Origin: a virus
Reading direction: 5' to 3' (one strand)
Virus record (IMG/VR): IMGVR_UViG_3300011414_000001
Span: 1-49,402 of that record
DNA: 49,402 nucleotides
The notes under the pieces were generated by a model. It worked only from the letters and a program-made list of their open reading frames with translations, had not been told where the DNA came from and did not search any database. The stretch's first letter is position 1, and every line of letters starts with the position of its first letter. The position numbers and the translations under genes were made by a program. Below, piece after piece: positions 1 to 7,358 of this stretch.

Positions 1-85
1 TGCCCCGGATAGTGCGCTCGCTCCACCTGGCATCACCAATGCAGTATCACTGGGTACTCGTAACTCACTCTCAACCAAAGGACAC

Positions 86-379
86 ATGGCTAAGACTCCG
101 AGTCTGGAACGCCTCTTCACCTACCACCCGCCCTTCGGCACCCAAGCCGACCGCTACGTCGCCATCCGTCAGGCGGCCCTGGCGTTCGCCCAGGTCGTGC
201 GGGACTACACCCCACCGTCGCGTGAGCAGTCGCTGGCTCTCACCGACATCCAGCGTGCCTGCCAGATGGCCAATGCCGCCATTGCCGTCAACGAAGTCGA
301 AGCGGTCGTCCCGACCGCTGACGTCGAATCAGTTCAGTCAACGGTCGCTGCAGCGACCACCAATCAGGAGCAGAACTAA
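86..379 (+). CDS. acb2: Acb2-type anti-CBASS cyclic-nucleotide sponge
   Basis: This 97-aa protein carries the Acb2/Tad1 hairpin signature in its first 70 residues: FTYHPP, then RYVAIRQAAL, then SREQSLALT and a final ANAAIAVNE. Phage Acb2 proteins are small helical hairpins that assemble into hexamers and bind cyclic di- and trinucleotide messengers, blocking CBASS and, in some relatives, Thoeris signalling in the cytoplasm. The last 25 residues are low-complexity Ala/Val/Thr/Gln and look like a disordered tail. The ATG follows AAAGGA by three bases. It is the first complete gene here and sits 2 bases before the SSB-like gene, so it should be expressed early. The family call rests on motif order and length; ligand range cannot be read. 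Confidence 0.82.
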   Translation: MAKTPSLERLFTYHPPFGTQADRYVAIRQAALAFAQVVRDYTPPSREQSLALTDIQRACQMANAAIAVNEVEAVVPTADVESVQSTVAAATTNQEQN

Positions 380-381
380 TT

Positions 382-1215
382 ATGGGTGCTCGTCCCTCTT
401 CATTCAAAAAAGGCGGCGGTTTCCTCAACGGTGTCGACGGCGTCATCGAGTCCTACCAGTTCACTGACGAGTTCAATGGCGAGCCGTTCAAAGCCGGCAA
501 GAACCCGGCGACCGGCAAGCCCCGTTTTCATTCGCTGAACTGCTTACTGGGCGTGAAGGTTGACGGCGCCGAAGAGACCGTCTACACGACCCTGTTCGTT
601 GGCGGATTCGACGACTTCACCATCAGCGACGACGGTCTGACCCTCACGCCAAATGAGGACGGACGTGAGCTGGGTGCGGGTGTCGCGTTCACCACCCTCA
701 TCGCGAGTCTCTGCAAGGCCGGCTTTCCCGAGGAGAATCTGCCCGAGGACGAAATCAACTTCGAGGCCATCATTGGGACGCGCGTGCGTTTCGAACAGGT
801 GACCAACGAGGAAGCGACGAAGAAACTCGGCAAGCGCAAGGGCAAGGATGGCAAGGAGTTCAATCGGCAGGATCTGGTCATCACCAACGTGTATGACCTG
901 CCGGGGAAGACGGTGACTTCGAAGGCCGCAGTGAAGGGCGCCAAGCCGGCCGTCAGCAAGGCCAAGAAGTCGGCCGAACCGGACTTCACCGACGTCGCGA
1001 CAGAGACGGTGTTGGCGGTTCTTGCGGCCAACGATGGTCAGGTTGCGAAGTCGAAGCTGGCCATGAAGGTCACGCAGAAGCTGCTGAGGCACGAGAACCG
1101 CGAGGAGATTCGCATCCTGGCGACCTCCGACGAGTTCCTGTCGACGGAAGCGGGTTGGACCTACAACGCCAAGAAGGGCATCATCGCGCTCAACGACGAG
1201 GAAGCCGAGGGATAG
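382..1215 (+). CDS. Putative single-stranded DNA-binding protein with C-terminal winged helix
   Basis: This 277-aa protein has an N-terminal half (about 15-165) rich in beta segments (YTTLFVGGFDDF, VRFEQVT, DLVITNVYDLPG), consistent with an OB-like fold. A Lys/Ala linker (about 170-200) follows, then a C-terminal winged-helix-like segment (about 205-275, TVLAVLAANDGQVAKSKL). Similar two-part phage proteins occur beside Sak4-type annealing ATPases and are usually taken as SSB-like. Here the Sak4-like gene lies three genes downstream in the same operon, supporting a role in coating ssDNA during replication or recombination. No canonical SSB acidic tail is obvious, although the end (NDEEAEG) is acidic. 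The function is inferred from architecture and neighbours. Confidence 0.5.
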   Translation: MGARPSSFKKGGGFLNGVDGVIESYQFTDEFNGEPFKAGKNPATGKPRFHSLNCLLGVKVDGAEETVYTTLFVGGFDDFTISDDGLTLTPNEDGRELGAGVAFTTLIASLCKAGFPEENLPEDEINFEAIIGTRVRFEQVTNEEATKKLGKRKGKDGKEFNRQDLVITNVYDLPGKTVTSKAAVKGAKPAVSKAKKSAEPDFTDVATETVLAVLAANDGQVAKSKLAMKVTQKLLRHENREEIRILATSDEFLSTEAGWTYNAKKGIIALNDEEAEG

Positions 1216-1218
1216 TCA

Positions 1219-1245
1219 GGGGTACCTGACACTCTCAGGTATCCC
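1219..1245 (+). terminator. Hairpin just after the SSB-like gene
   Basis: Four bases after the stop codon, GGGGTACCTGA is followed by a short loop and TCAGGTATCCC. This forms a stem of about 10 bp with one bulged A. No T-run follows, so it may be an mRNA 3'-end stabiliser or weak terminator rather than a strong intrinsic terminator. The left arm contains the GGGGTACC box found in other intergenic gaps of this phage. Confidence 0.45.
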
Positions 1246-1249
1246 ACTC

Positions 1250-1315
1250 GCCCGTCCTCAGTCTCGCAGTCATGCCCTTGTGGAGACTTACGTAAGTCGG
1301 GACTGCAGGACGGGC
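1250..1315 (+). promoter_or_regulatory. Long stem-loop enclosing a perfect 14-bp palindrome
   Basis: GCCCGTCCTCAGTC (1250-1263) pairs with GACTG-c-AGGACGGGC (1301-1315), giving a 14-bp stem with one bulged base. The loop of about 37 nt contains the perfect palindrome GACTTACGTAAGTC (1285-1298). The element lies between the SSB-like gene and the small gene at 1339, whose start has its own ribosome site (CAGGAG). It could act as an RNA structure controlling readthrough into the rest of the operon, or the palindrome could be an operator. There is no poly-T. Confidence 0.45.
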
Positions 1316-1338
1316 ACTTTCCATTTCAGGAGTTTTCA

Positions 1339-1536
1339 ATGGTTCAAATCCTCATCACATTGAGCGACGAGGGGCAGTTTCGCGTTGAAGGTCCGCTCGA
1401 AAACACCCTTCAGATGCATGGCATGTTGGGCATGGCGGCCAACGTGGTCAATGAGTTCAACGCCAAGCGCATTGCCGCGCAAGAGCAGCCTCGTGTTGAG
1501 TTGGCCTCCCCCGGCATCATCAGGTTCAAAGCGTAA
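1339..1536 (+). CDS. Small hypothetical protein (65 aa)
   Basis: I do not recognise this 65-aa protein. It starts with a short beta-type segment (VQILITLSDEGQFRVEGP), continues with a helix rich in Met/Ala (MHGMLGMAANVVNEF), and ends in a second beta stretch. A CAGGAG ribosome site sits 7 bases before the ATG. Its stop overlaps the ATG of the next tiny gene (TAATG), so the two are probably translated together. It lies between the SSB-like protein and a PD-(D/E)XK nuclease, which hints at a replication or recombination accessory role, but nothing in the sequence proves that. Confidence 0.6.
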   Translation: MVQILITLSDEGQFRVEGPLENTLQMHGMLGMAANVVNEFNAKRIAAQEQPRVELASPGIIRFKA

Positions 1537-1616
1537 TGGCCCATGTTTACCTCGTCACCATGACCACTCTCGCCATGATCGCCCTCACTTACTTCCGCCT
1601 CACAGGGAAGCACTAA
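1536..1616 (+). CDS. Tiny membrane peptide (26 aa)
   Basis: The ATG overlaps the previous stop in TAATG. The 26-residue product has a hydrophobic run (VYLVTMTTLAMIALTYF) followed by a basic tail, so it reads as a single-span membrane peptide. Only two bases separate its stop from the GTG of the nuclease gene. Position and overlap are the main support; function is unknown. Confidence 0.5.
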   Translation: MAHVYLVTMTTLAMIALTYFRLTGKH

Positions 1617-1618
1617 TC

Positions 1619-2236
1619 GTGATCGTTACGCCGACTCCCTTTGACCTGAACTTGATGCAGCATGCCCCCGGCGCTGTCCGGGGTGTCGGGCTGCACATGA
1701 GCGACATCTACGGGGCGCTCTACAAGGAGTTGGAACCCAAGCGCTACGACCGTCTACAGACCGGCACCCTGGCTGAGAGCGAGAACAAAGCGGGCTTCAT
1801 GGGCATCGGCATGGCGTTCGAAGACATGTTGGAGAAGGCGCTGAGGGACAGACTCACGGAAGGTTCAGGCAGACCTGACGAACTCACTGAGTCTGAATAT
1901 GGCATCATCTACAACCCTGACTTAGTGATCTTCAACGGTTCCACCCGAGTAGGCGAAATCAAGCTCACATGGATGAGCAGCAAAGGTTTCCCCCGCGAAC
2001 AGGCCAACGGGTTTCCACCCAAGGCTGACAAGTATTTGACCCAGATGATGGCCTACTGCCGCTGTCTGGAGACTCCGTATGCACGGTTGTATGCGTGCTT
2101 CGTGAATGGGTCCGGTAGCTTTAAGGACCAGTTTGGCCCGTCACTGATGGCCTGGGACATCACGTTCACGTCCCGAGAACTCGAAGAGAACTGGCGCACG
2201 TTGATTTCGTATGCCAAACAGAAAAGGATGCTTTAG
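1619..2236 (+). CDS. PD-(D/E)XK nuclease (RecB/Cas4-like)
   Basis: This 205-aa protein has the core of a PD-(D/E)XK nuclease: a helix with AFEDML (E68), then PDLVIF (D101), then GEIKLTW (E113, K115), followed by a Gln-rich helix with Tyr (YLTQMMAYC). This arrangement is typical of RecB-like and Cas4-like phage exonucleases that resect DNA ends for recombination. I chose the GTG at 1619 because the preceding tiny gene ends two bases before it and the conserved protein starts there; a longer reading would overlap two upstream genes. The stop abuts the ATG of the Sak4-like ATPase, so exonuclease and annealing-type ATPase are likely partners. Confidence 0.75.
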   Translation: MIVTPTPFDLNLMQHAPGAVRGVGLHMSDIYGALYKELEPKRYDRLQTGTLAESENKAGFMGIGMAFEDMLEKALRDRLTEGSGRPDELTESEYGIIYNPDLVIFNGSTRVGEIKLTWMSSKGFPREQANGFPPKADKYLTQMMAYCRCLETPYARLYACFVNGSGSFKDQFGPSLMAWDITFTSRELEENWRTLISYAKQKRML

Positions 2237-3016
2237 ATGACGAAGACTGGCATGAACCCGTTCGCTCGATACACCAAAGCCACAACCGATATCAAACCCC
2301 GCATTATCGCCGCATCCTTCGGTGAAGTGGGGACAGGCAAGACATCGTTTTGGCTGGGTGCGCCCGCTCCCATCGTCATTCAGACACTCGATCAAGGGCT
2401 CGAAGGTGTAGTCGAGACCTACGCAGCTGACAAGGACATCTACATCGCGGAGTATGACCTGGGCCAGCGGATGGGTGAGGACTATACGCATGCGAAGGCG
2501 GTTGAAGCTCGCGACAAGTTCGTCTCTGACTTCGAAGTGGCGATCACGAATGCCCGCACCATCGTGTGGGATCGTGAGACCGATGTGTTCAAGCTGTTTT
2601 TCTTCGCGGAGTTCGGGACGGATGATGCGTTCGCCGCTGCTCCACCCAAGGACTGGGACAAGCTGAAGGGCAAGATTCGCCGGCTCATCTCGATGGCCAA
2701 AGCGTCTGATGTGAACTTCGGTCTTATCCAAGGTATGAAGAACGAGTGGGGGCAAAAGGTCAACAACAAGACGGGCGCGAAGGCGGCCACACAAACCGGC
2801 GCTCGCATTGTGGACGGCATGGACGGGATTGATGCGCTCGTTCACGTCAATCTCGAACACACCAGAGTGAATGGTGAGATGGCAATCACGATAGGCAAGA
2901 GTCGAGGACCGGGTGGGCGCGATATTCAGGACCAGACGTTTACCGGCGAAATGGCGACGTTTCAGTCGCTGGCGATGATGGTGTTTCCAGACTCGAATGA
3001 GGAGGATTGGCTATGA
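2237..3016 (+). CDS. Sak4-like RecA-fold ATPase
   Basis: This 259-aa P-loop protein has Walker A GEVGTGKTS (residues 29-37) and a Walker B-like strand TIVWDRE around residue 112. Length and motif placement fit the phage Sak4 or 'AAA-family nucleotide-binding protein' group, RecA-fold proteins that work with SSB in single-strand annealing. It starts directly after the stop of the PD-(D/E)XK nuclease, and a GAGGAGG site within its 3' end serves the next gene through an ATGA overlap. With the SSB-like and nuclease genes this makes a plausible exonuclease/annealase/SSB set. The Sak4 label is by motif and context; a DnaC-like loader is less likely. Confidence 0.7.
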   Translation: MTKTGMNPFARYTKATTDIKPRIIAASFGEVGTGKTSFWLGAPAPIVIQTLDQGLEGVVETYAADKDIYIAEYDLGQRMGEDYTHAKAVEARDKFVSDFEVAITNARTIVWDRETDVFKLFFFAEFGTDDAFAAAPPKDWDKLKGKIRRLISMAKASDVNFGLIQGMKNEWGQKVNNKTGAKAATQTGARIVDGMDGIDALVHVNLEHTRVNGEMAITIGKSRGPGGRDIQDQTFTGEMATFQSLAMMVFPDSNEEDWL

Positions 3017-3228
3017 GACTGCCCCTCGTGAAAACTCGTAACTACGCTACTCACCCAGTGCTTGGAGAGGAGAACAAATATCCACTCGCACGGGCATGGC
3101 GTACAGATGTTGGGAAGGCTACGGTAGTGTTCGTTCGAGATGGACACTCGCTGGCTCTGGTGCTTGACCGCGCTGAACTCGAAGACATCGCGGACATGAT
3201 GCAAGAAATCGTGAAGGACTGGAGATGA
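3013..3228 (+). CDS. Small hypothetical protein (71 aa)
   Basis: I do not recognise this protein. It is predicted as short strands with a C-terminal acidic helix (ELEDIADMMQEIVKDW). The ATG at 3013 overlaps the Sak4 stop (ATGA) and follows a strong GAGGAGG, so I preferred it over a TTG six bases upstream. Its own stop overlaps the next start in the same way, placing it in the coupled replication operon. Confidence 0.6.
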   Translation: MRLPLVKTRNYATHPVLGEENKYPLARAWRTDVGKATVVFVRDGHSLALVLDRAELEDIADMMQEIVKDWR

Positions 3229-3374
3229 AGTTATCTACACTGAAATCCGAAGTCACCGTCCCCAAGACTATCAAGCAATTCGCCTTGCTGCTTGCCATTC
3301 TTGAGCAGATGTATGCGGGTGAGCGGGAGAAGACCATCAAGCACATTGCTCGTTACTATGGAGTGACGCTGTGA
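3225..3374 (+). CDS. Small hypothetical protein (49 aa)
   Basis: This 49-aa protein starts in an ATGA overlap with the upstream stop and ends in a GTGA overlap with the downstream gene. The product looks like two short helices; the second (EKTIKHIARYYGVTL) resembles a minimal helix-turn-helix half, but that is too little to name a fold. The double overlap is the best evidence that it is translated. Confidence 0.55.
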   Translation: MKLSTLKSEVTVPKTIKQFALLLAILEQMYAGEREKTIKHIARYYGVTL

Positions 3375-3634
3375 CACCCCAGAACCTCTTCAAGGTCCGC
3401 ACTGAACTGCTGGTTTTAAGCAAGCAACTCATCGGGTCTTTAGTCCCCGGTCACGCTCGACAGGGTGAGCGCTTCAACTTCTCTTCTGACCACTATGCGC
3501 TCGAAGCGTGGGAGCGGATGACGACTGGTGGACTGAAGGTCCCCTGTCTGTCGGGATATCTCAACGCTCATGCAGTAGAGTCGCCCGTATTTCAATGGGT
3601 GTTGGACGGCAGTATTCATGCCGAGTGGCGATAG
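3371..3634 (+). CDS. Hypothetical protein (87 aa)
   Basis: The start is GTG at 3371, overlapping the previous stop (GTGA), and the stop touches the ATG of the ERCC4-type nuclease. The protein is mostly helical with several Trp and Tyr residues (HYALEAWERM, SPVFQWVLDG). No family is recognised. Its position suggests an accessory role with the neighbouring nuclease. Confidence 0.6.
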   Translation: MTPQNLFKVRTELLVLSKQLIGSLVPGHARQGERFNFSSDHYALEAWERMTTGGLKVPCLSGYLNAHAVESPVFQWVLDGSIHAEWR

Positions 3635-4396
3635 ATGCTACTCGTTGATGGACGAGCGGGCTCCAAGGAGTTAATCGAACCTCTCCGTGAACTCGGTCTG
3701 CCGGTCTACAAGACCACCCTCGCCTACGGAGATATTGCCTTCGTCGGCAAAGGTCGAAAAGGTCGCCCTGTCGACATCGGCATCGAGTTCAAGACCCTGA
3801 ACGAAGCTATTGGGAGCATTCGAGATGGCCGACTCGCGGGTCATCAGCTTCCGGGCTTGAGTCCGTTTACGGAGCGTCCCACCTTTGATTACACATGGCT
3901 GTTGATCGAAGGCCATTGGTCCCATGACCGACAGGGACTCGTCTGCAGCTATTCCAAATACAAGCGTGAGTGGACGCCTGTGCCGGGGAAGATGAACGCT
4001 GCCGAGTTCGAAGGGCATCTCCTCACCTATTACCTGAATGCCGGCGTCATGGTGCATGAGACGAACTCGCGCCGAGACACGTTGCGGTGGCTCGTTCGCC
4101 TTTACCGCTGGTGGACCGACAAGTCGATGGACGAACACAAAGGCCACATGGCGATGCACAAGCCAACCACGTTCATTCCGCTCAACGAACGTCGACAAGC
4201 GATGACGCGTTGGCCGGGTGTGGGCGTGCGTGTCAGTCTGGCAGCCGAGCGGGCCTTCGGGTCGGTGTCCAATGCGGCTGCTGCGAATGCGCGTCAGTGG
4301 GAGGCACTGGAAGTGCTGGACAAGAACGGCAAGTCCAAGCTGTTTGGCATGAAGCACGCCGAGCGGGTGGTGGAGTTTCTACGGGGGACAAAATAG
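3635..4396 (+). CDS. ERCC4-type structure-specific nuclease
   Basis: This 253-aa protein begins with an ERCC4/XPF nuclease fold. D5 lies in LLVDGRAGS, D33 in YGDIAF, and E51/K53 in GIEFKTLNE, which takes the place of the ERK motif of XPF and Hef. A basic segment KGRKGR precedes the EFK strand. The C-terminal 70 residues (RWPGVGVRVSLAAERAFG) look like a helix-hairpin-helix DNA-binding domain. Such phage enzymes cut branched DNA or act in recombination-dependent replication. It abuts the upstream gene and overlaps the downstream GTG by one base. The catalytic set looks complete; substrate preference is inferred from the family. Confidence 0.75.
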   Translation: MLLVDGRAGSKELIEPLRELGLPVYKTTLAYGDIAFVGKGRKGRPVDIGIEFKTLNEAIGSIRDGRLAGHQLPGLSPFTERPTFDYTWLLIEGHWSHDRQGLVCSYSKYKREWTPVPGKMNAAEFEGHLLTYYLNAGVMVHETNSRRDTLRWLVRLYRWWTDKSMDEHKGHMAMHKPTTFIPLNERRQAMTRWPGVGVRVSLAAERAFGSVSNAAAANARQWEALEVLDKNGKSKLFGMKHAERVVEFLRGTK

Positions 4397-4599
4397 TGCC
4401 TGAATATCGAATCGTAGATACGGACAACTTCGGCAGCGACTATCCCAACGAGTCCTTCACTGAGGACGGGCCTTTTGAGACCTACGCAGAAGCCAGAGAA
4501 CGGTCCAGCGTGTTGAATGGAAACGCCGGCGATTGGAGCCTTCGTTACTACAAAGTGGTCTCACTCCCTTATACCTTGCAGCCGGGGTTCGAGCCGTGA
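4396..4599 (+). CDS. Small hypothetical protein (67 aa)
   Basis: The GTG start shares one base with the nuclease stop (TAGTG). The 67-aa product has a beta-type start (VPEYRIVDTDNF), an acidic middle (FETYAEARERSSVLNG) and a short C-terminal strand pattern (WSLRYYKVVSLPY). It resembles small single-domain phage proteins of unknown role. Its stop overlaps the methyltransferase start in GTGA. Confidence 0.55.
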   Translation: MPEYRIVDTDNFGSDYPNESFTEDGPFETYAEARERSSVLNGNAGDWSLRYYKVVSLPYTLQPGFEP

Positions 4600-5177
4600 A
4601 ACGCACCAAGGGTACACGACGGCCACTTGATGCCTACTATACGCCCGCATGGATGACGCGAGCGCTCATAGCGCATGTGCCAGAAATTCGGGGCAACGTC
4701 ATGGAGTGCTGCGTCGGAGACAAATCAATTGATGCCGTGCTGGTCAAAGATAGCGACTATGACGTGCTTTTTACCAACGACATCGATCCAACGAAATCTG
4801 CCTATCGCCATCTCTGTGCATCGGACCCGCATCTCTACAAGGACCTAGATGTGGATTGGGTCATCACCAATCCACCCTATGCCATGCCCCTCTGCACGAA
4901 CATCGTGGCCAACGCGATCAAGCATGCTCGTGTGGGTGTGGCCATGATGCTGCGTATCTCGTTCGAAGAACCAACCGCAAAGGTCAACCCCCGAGGTCCG
5001 TTCCTCGAAGCCAATCCACTGACTCGTAAGCTGGTAATGCCCCGGCACAGCTTTACGGGCAACGGCAAGTCTGACAGTGCGACGACCGCATGGATGATCT
5101 GGTCGAAGGTGCCACTGTCAGGGGCGCCGATGTTGTCGCTGTATCGAGCGAACGAATTATACGCGAGGCCATTCTAA
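4596..5177 (+). CDS. DNA adenine N6-methyltransferase (NPPY type)
   Basis: This 193-aa protein shows a SAM-dependent N6-adenine methyltransferase core. YYTPAWMTRALI near residue 15 is the common N-terminal helix; MECCVGDKSIDAVL stands for the SAM-binding loop; FTNDID is the following acidic strand; WVITNPPYAMP carries the catalytic NPPY at 92-95. The glycine-rich motif I is poor (CVGDKS instead of a DPFCGSG-like loop), so activity needs checking. I used GTG 4596, which overlaps the upstream stop (GTGA). No restriction enzyme or target-recognition domain is nearby, so it is more likely a solitary modification enzyme protecting phage DNA. The stop overlaps the polymerase start (TAATG). Confidence 0.7.
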   Translation: MKRTKGTRRPLDAYYTPAWMTRALIAHVPEIRGNVMECCVGDKSIDAVLVKDSDYDVLFTNDIDPTKSAYRHLCASDPHLYKDLDVDWVITNPPYAMPLCTNIVANAIKHARVGVAMMLRISFEEPTAKVNPRGPFLEANPLTRKLVMPRHSFTGNGKSDSATTAWMIWSKVPLSGAPMLSLYRANELYARPF

Positions 5178-7228
5178 TGGCGAATGCGCTGAAGGGAACC
5201 CTCGATTTTGAAAGCCGCAGTGCTTGTGACCTAAAGAAGCATGGCACCTGGGTTTACTCACAAGACCCGTCGACCGAAATCCTGTGCATGGCCTTCCGTC
5301 TCCCCCACTGGCCGAAAGACAAGACAGCGATCTGGCACCCAATCTACCGCAAGTTCGATATTGAGGACGAAGGCGACAGCGCTGAACTCGTCGAGCTATT
5401 CAAATGGATTCAAGCCGGGGAACTGGTCGAAGCTCACAACAGTTGGTTCGAATACGGTATGTGGAGGAATATCATGGTTGTCCGCTACGGATGGCCCGAG
5501 GTTCCCGACCATCAATGGCGCTGCTCTGCGGCTAAAGCTGCCAGTCATGCGCTTCCTCGCGGACTCGATGACGCATGTTCAGCCCTGATGATGCGGATTC
5601 GTAAGGACGCCAAGGGCTCGAAGGTCATGATGAAAATGACCAAGCCCCGGAAGCCCCGCAAGGCTGAACTCGAAGCATGGGTCCTCAAGCACGGAAAGAA
5701 GAAGTCACACCCCCGTGTCTATCATGAAAGCTTCGATCTGTTCGTCCAGCTGTGGGCGTATTGTTGTCAGGACGTCCTGGCCGAGGAAGCTCTGTCCGCG
5801 ATGATCCCCGACCTGAGCCCAGAGGAAACGGAACTCTATCTGTTAGACCAGGCGATCAACGCTCGTGGCTTCCAGCTCGATAGTGAGGCGGTAGAGACGG
5901 CGTTAGCGCTCATTGCCAAAGAGACCGTTGTTCTCAACGACGAGCTGAAGGTCCTGACAGGTGGCAAGGTGGACAAAGCGACCAAGCGTGCTCAGATGGT
6001 CGCGTGGTTCGCAGAACACGGGCTAGCGGTCGAGAACACCCAAGCGCTCACCTTACAGGAGATGTTGACCTGGGACTGGCTGCCGGCTGATGTCCGTCGT
6101 GGTGTCGAGCTGATGTTCATGCTAGGCAAGTCGAGCACAGCGAAGTACGAAGCCATGCGCAACTGGTCAATTGGTGACTGGCGTGTGCGCGGGGGACTAC
6201 TCTATCACGGTGCGTCGACTGGACGCTGGACGGGCAAAGGCGTCCAACCCCACAATTTCCCGAAAGGCGACAAGTCTGTCAGCGATATGGACTCGACCTG
6301 GGCACTACTCAAGACCAAGGACCGCGACGTGATCACGGGCGAATGGGACTCGGTGATGAAGCCGCTGTCCTATGCGCTCCGAGGCGCAATTGTGCCTTCG
6401 TCGGGAAAGCGCCTATTTGTTGCTGACTATGCCAGCATTGAAGCCCGCGTGCTGCTCTGGTGTGCAGACGACCAAGACGGACTCGATCTGTTCAGAACCA
6501 AAGGCGCGGACCCCTACTGCGCGATGGCCAGTGAGATTTATGGCTTTCCCTGCAACAAAGTGGAACACCCGAAAGAGCGACAGCTAGGCAAGGCCGCGAT
6601 CTTAGGCTTGGGCTATCAGATGGGCGCCAGTCGATTCGCGGATTCGGCTAAGACCTATGGGGTCATCATTGACGAAGACTTCAGTCGTGGGGTTGTAGAC
6701 GCTTTCAGGACCAAGTTCTGGAAGGTCAAGGAAATGTGGTATGCCCAGGAGAAAGCTGCGATTGATGCAGTTCAGAAGGGCAAATCCATCAAGTACGGTC
6801 CTGTGACTTGGAAGAAGGAAGGCTGGTTCCTCTACTGCTACCTTCCGAGTGGCCGGCGTCTCGCCTTCCCCAACCCCAAGGTCAAAATGACGAAAACGTC
6901 ATGGGGTACCGACAAACTCACCCTGTCCTTCTGGGGTGTCAATTCACTGACCCGTCAGTGGTGCGAACAGAGGACATATGGGGGCATGATCGTTGAGAAC
7001 ATCGTGCAAGCTATCAGTCGGGACCTGATGGCCGCCGCGATGATTCGGGCGGAAAACACGGGTATCTACAACATTGTGCTCAGCGTTCACGACGAATTGG
7101 TGTCTGAGGCACATCCCTTGCTGGGTGAGGTACATGCGTTCGAAGCGCTGATGGCTGAAGTTCCTGAGTGGGCGGTTGGTTGTCCGGTCGCTGCCGAGGG
7201 CTGGACTGGCGAACGTTACCACAAGTGA
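5177..7228 (+). CDS. Family A DNA polymerase with 3'-5' exonuclease domain
   Basis: This 683-aa replicative polymerase of the phage Pol I type lacks a 5'-3' exonuclease domain. The proofreading domain shows DFES (D10, E12), an Exo II-like EAHNSWFEYGMW and an Exo III-like YCCQDVLAEEAL. Polymerase motif A is VADYASIEARVLLW (about 415-428), motif B KAAILGLGYQMG (about 471) and motif C LSVHDELVSEA (about 635-645). The ATG at 5177 overlaps the methyltransferase stop; an in-frame start 87 bases upstream would run through the end of that gene. A basic insertion (KMTKPRKPRK) lies inside the exonuclease domain. All catalytic residues expected for synthesis appear present. Confidence 0.95.
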   Translation: MANALKGTLDFESRSACDLKKHGTWVYSQDPSTEILCMAFRLPHWPKDKTAIWHPIYRKFDIEDEGDSAELVELFKWIQAGELVEAHNSWFEYGMWRNIMVVRYGWPEVPDHQWRCSAAKAASHALPRGLDDACSALMMRIRKDAKGSKVMMKMTKPRKPRKAELEAWVLKHGKKKSHPRVYHESFDLFVQLWAYCCQDVLAEEALSAMIPDLSPEETELYLLDQAINARGFQLDSEAVETALALIAKETVVLNDELKVLTGGKVDKATKRAQMVAWFAEHGLAVENTQALTLQEMLTWDWLPADVRRGVELMFMLGKSSTAKYEAMRNWSIGDWRVRGGLLYHGASTGRWTGKGVQPHNFPKGDKSVSDMDSTWALLKTKDRDVITGEWDSVMKPLSYALRGAIVPSSGKRLFVADYASIEARVLLWCADDQDGLDLFRTKGADPYCAMASEIYGFPCNKVEHPKERQLGKAAILGLGYQMGASRFADSAKTYGVIIDEDFSRGVVDAFRTKFWKVKEMWYAQEKAAIDAVQKGKSIKYGPVTWKKEGWFLYCYLPSGRRLAFPNPKVKMTKTSWGTDKLTLSFWGVNSLTRQWCEQRTYGGMIVENIVQAISRDLMAAAMIRAENTGIYNIVLSVHDELVSEAHPLLGEVHAFEALMAEVPEWAVGCPVAAEGWTGERYHK

Positions 7229-7238
7229 TTAAGGGTAC

Positions 7239-7358
7239 ATGAAACTCTTCAAACTCTGCCCATACATCCTGACCTCTGCCCTTCTCGTCTGGGCGCTTTG
7301 TGCCGCATGGCTGATTGGTCTGATGTCTGTGTGGGTGATGCAGGTGCTGCATCCGTGA
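7239..7358 (+). CDS. Small membrane protein (39 aa)
   Basis: The 39-aa product is almost entirely one hydrophobic span (ILTSALLVWALCAAWLIGL) with a short basic N-terminus, so it should be a single-pass inner-membrane peptide. The ATG lies inside an AGGGTACATG box ten bases after the polymerase stop. The stop overlaps the GTG of the next gene (GTGA), which supports translation. Function unknown. Confidence 0.55.
   Translation: MKLFKLCPYILTSALLVWALCAAWLIGLMSVWVMQVLHP

Noticed and set aside
2141-2860. Minus-strand frame across the nuclease/Sak4-like junction
   Set aside because: It is antisense to two well-supported genes with intact motifs.
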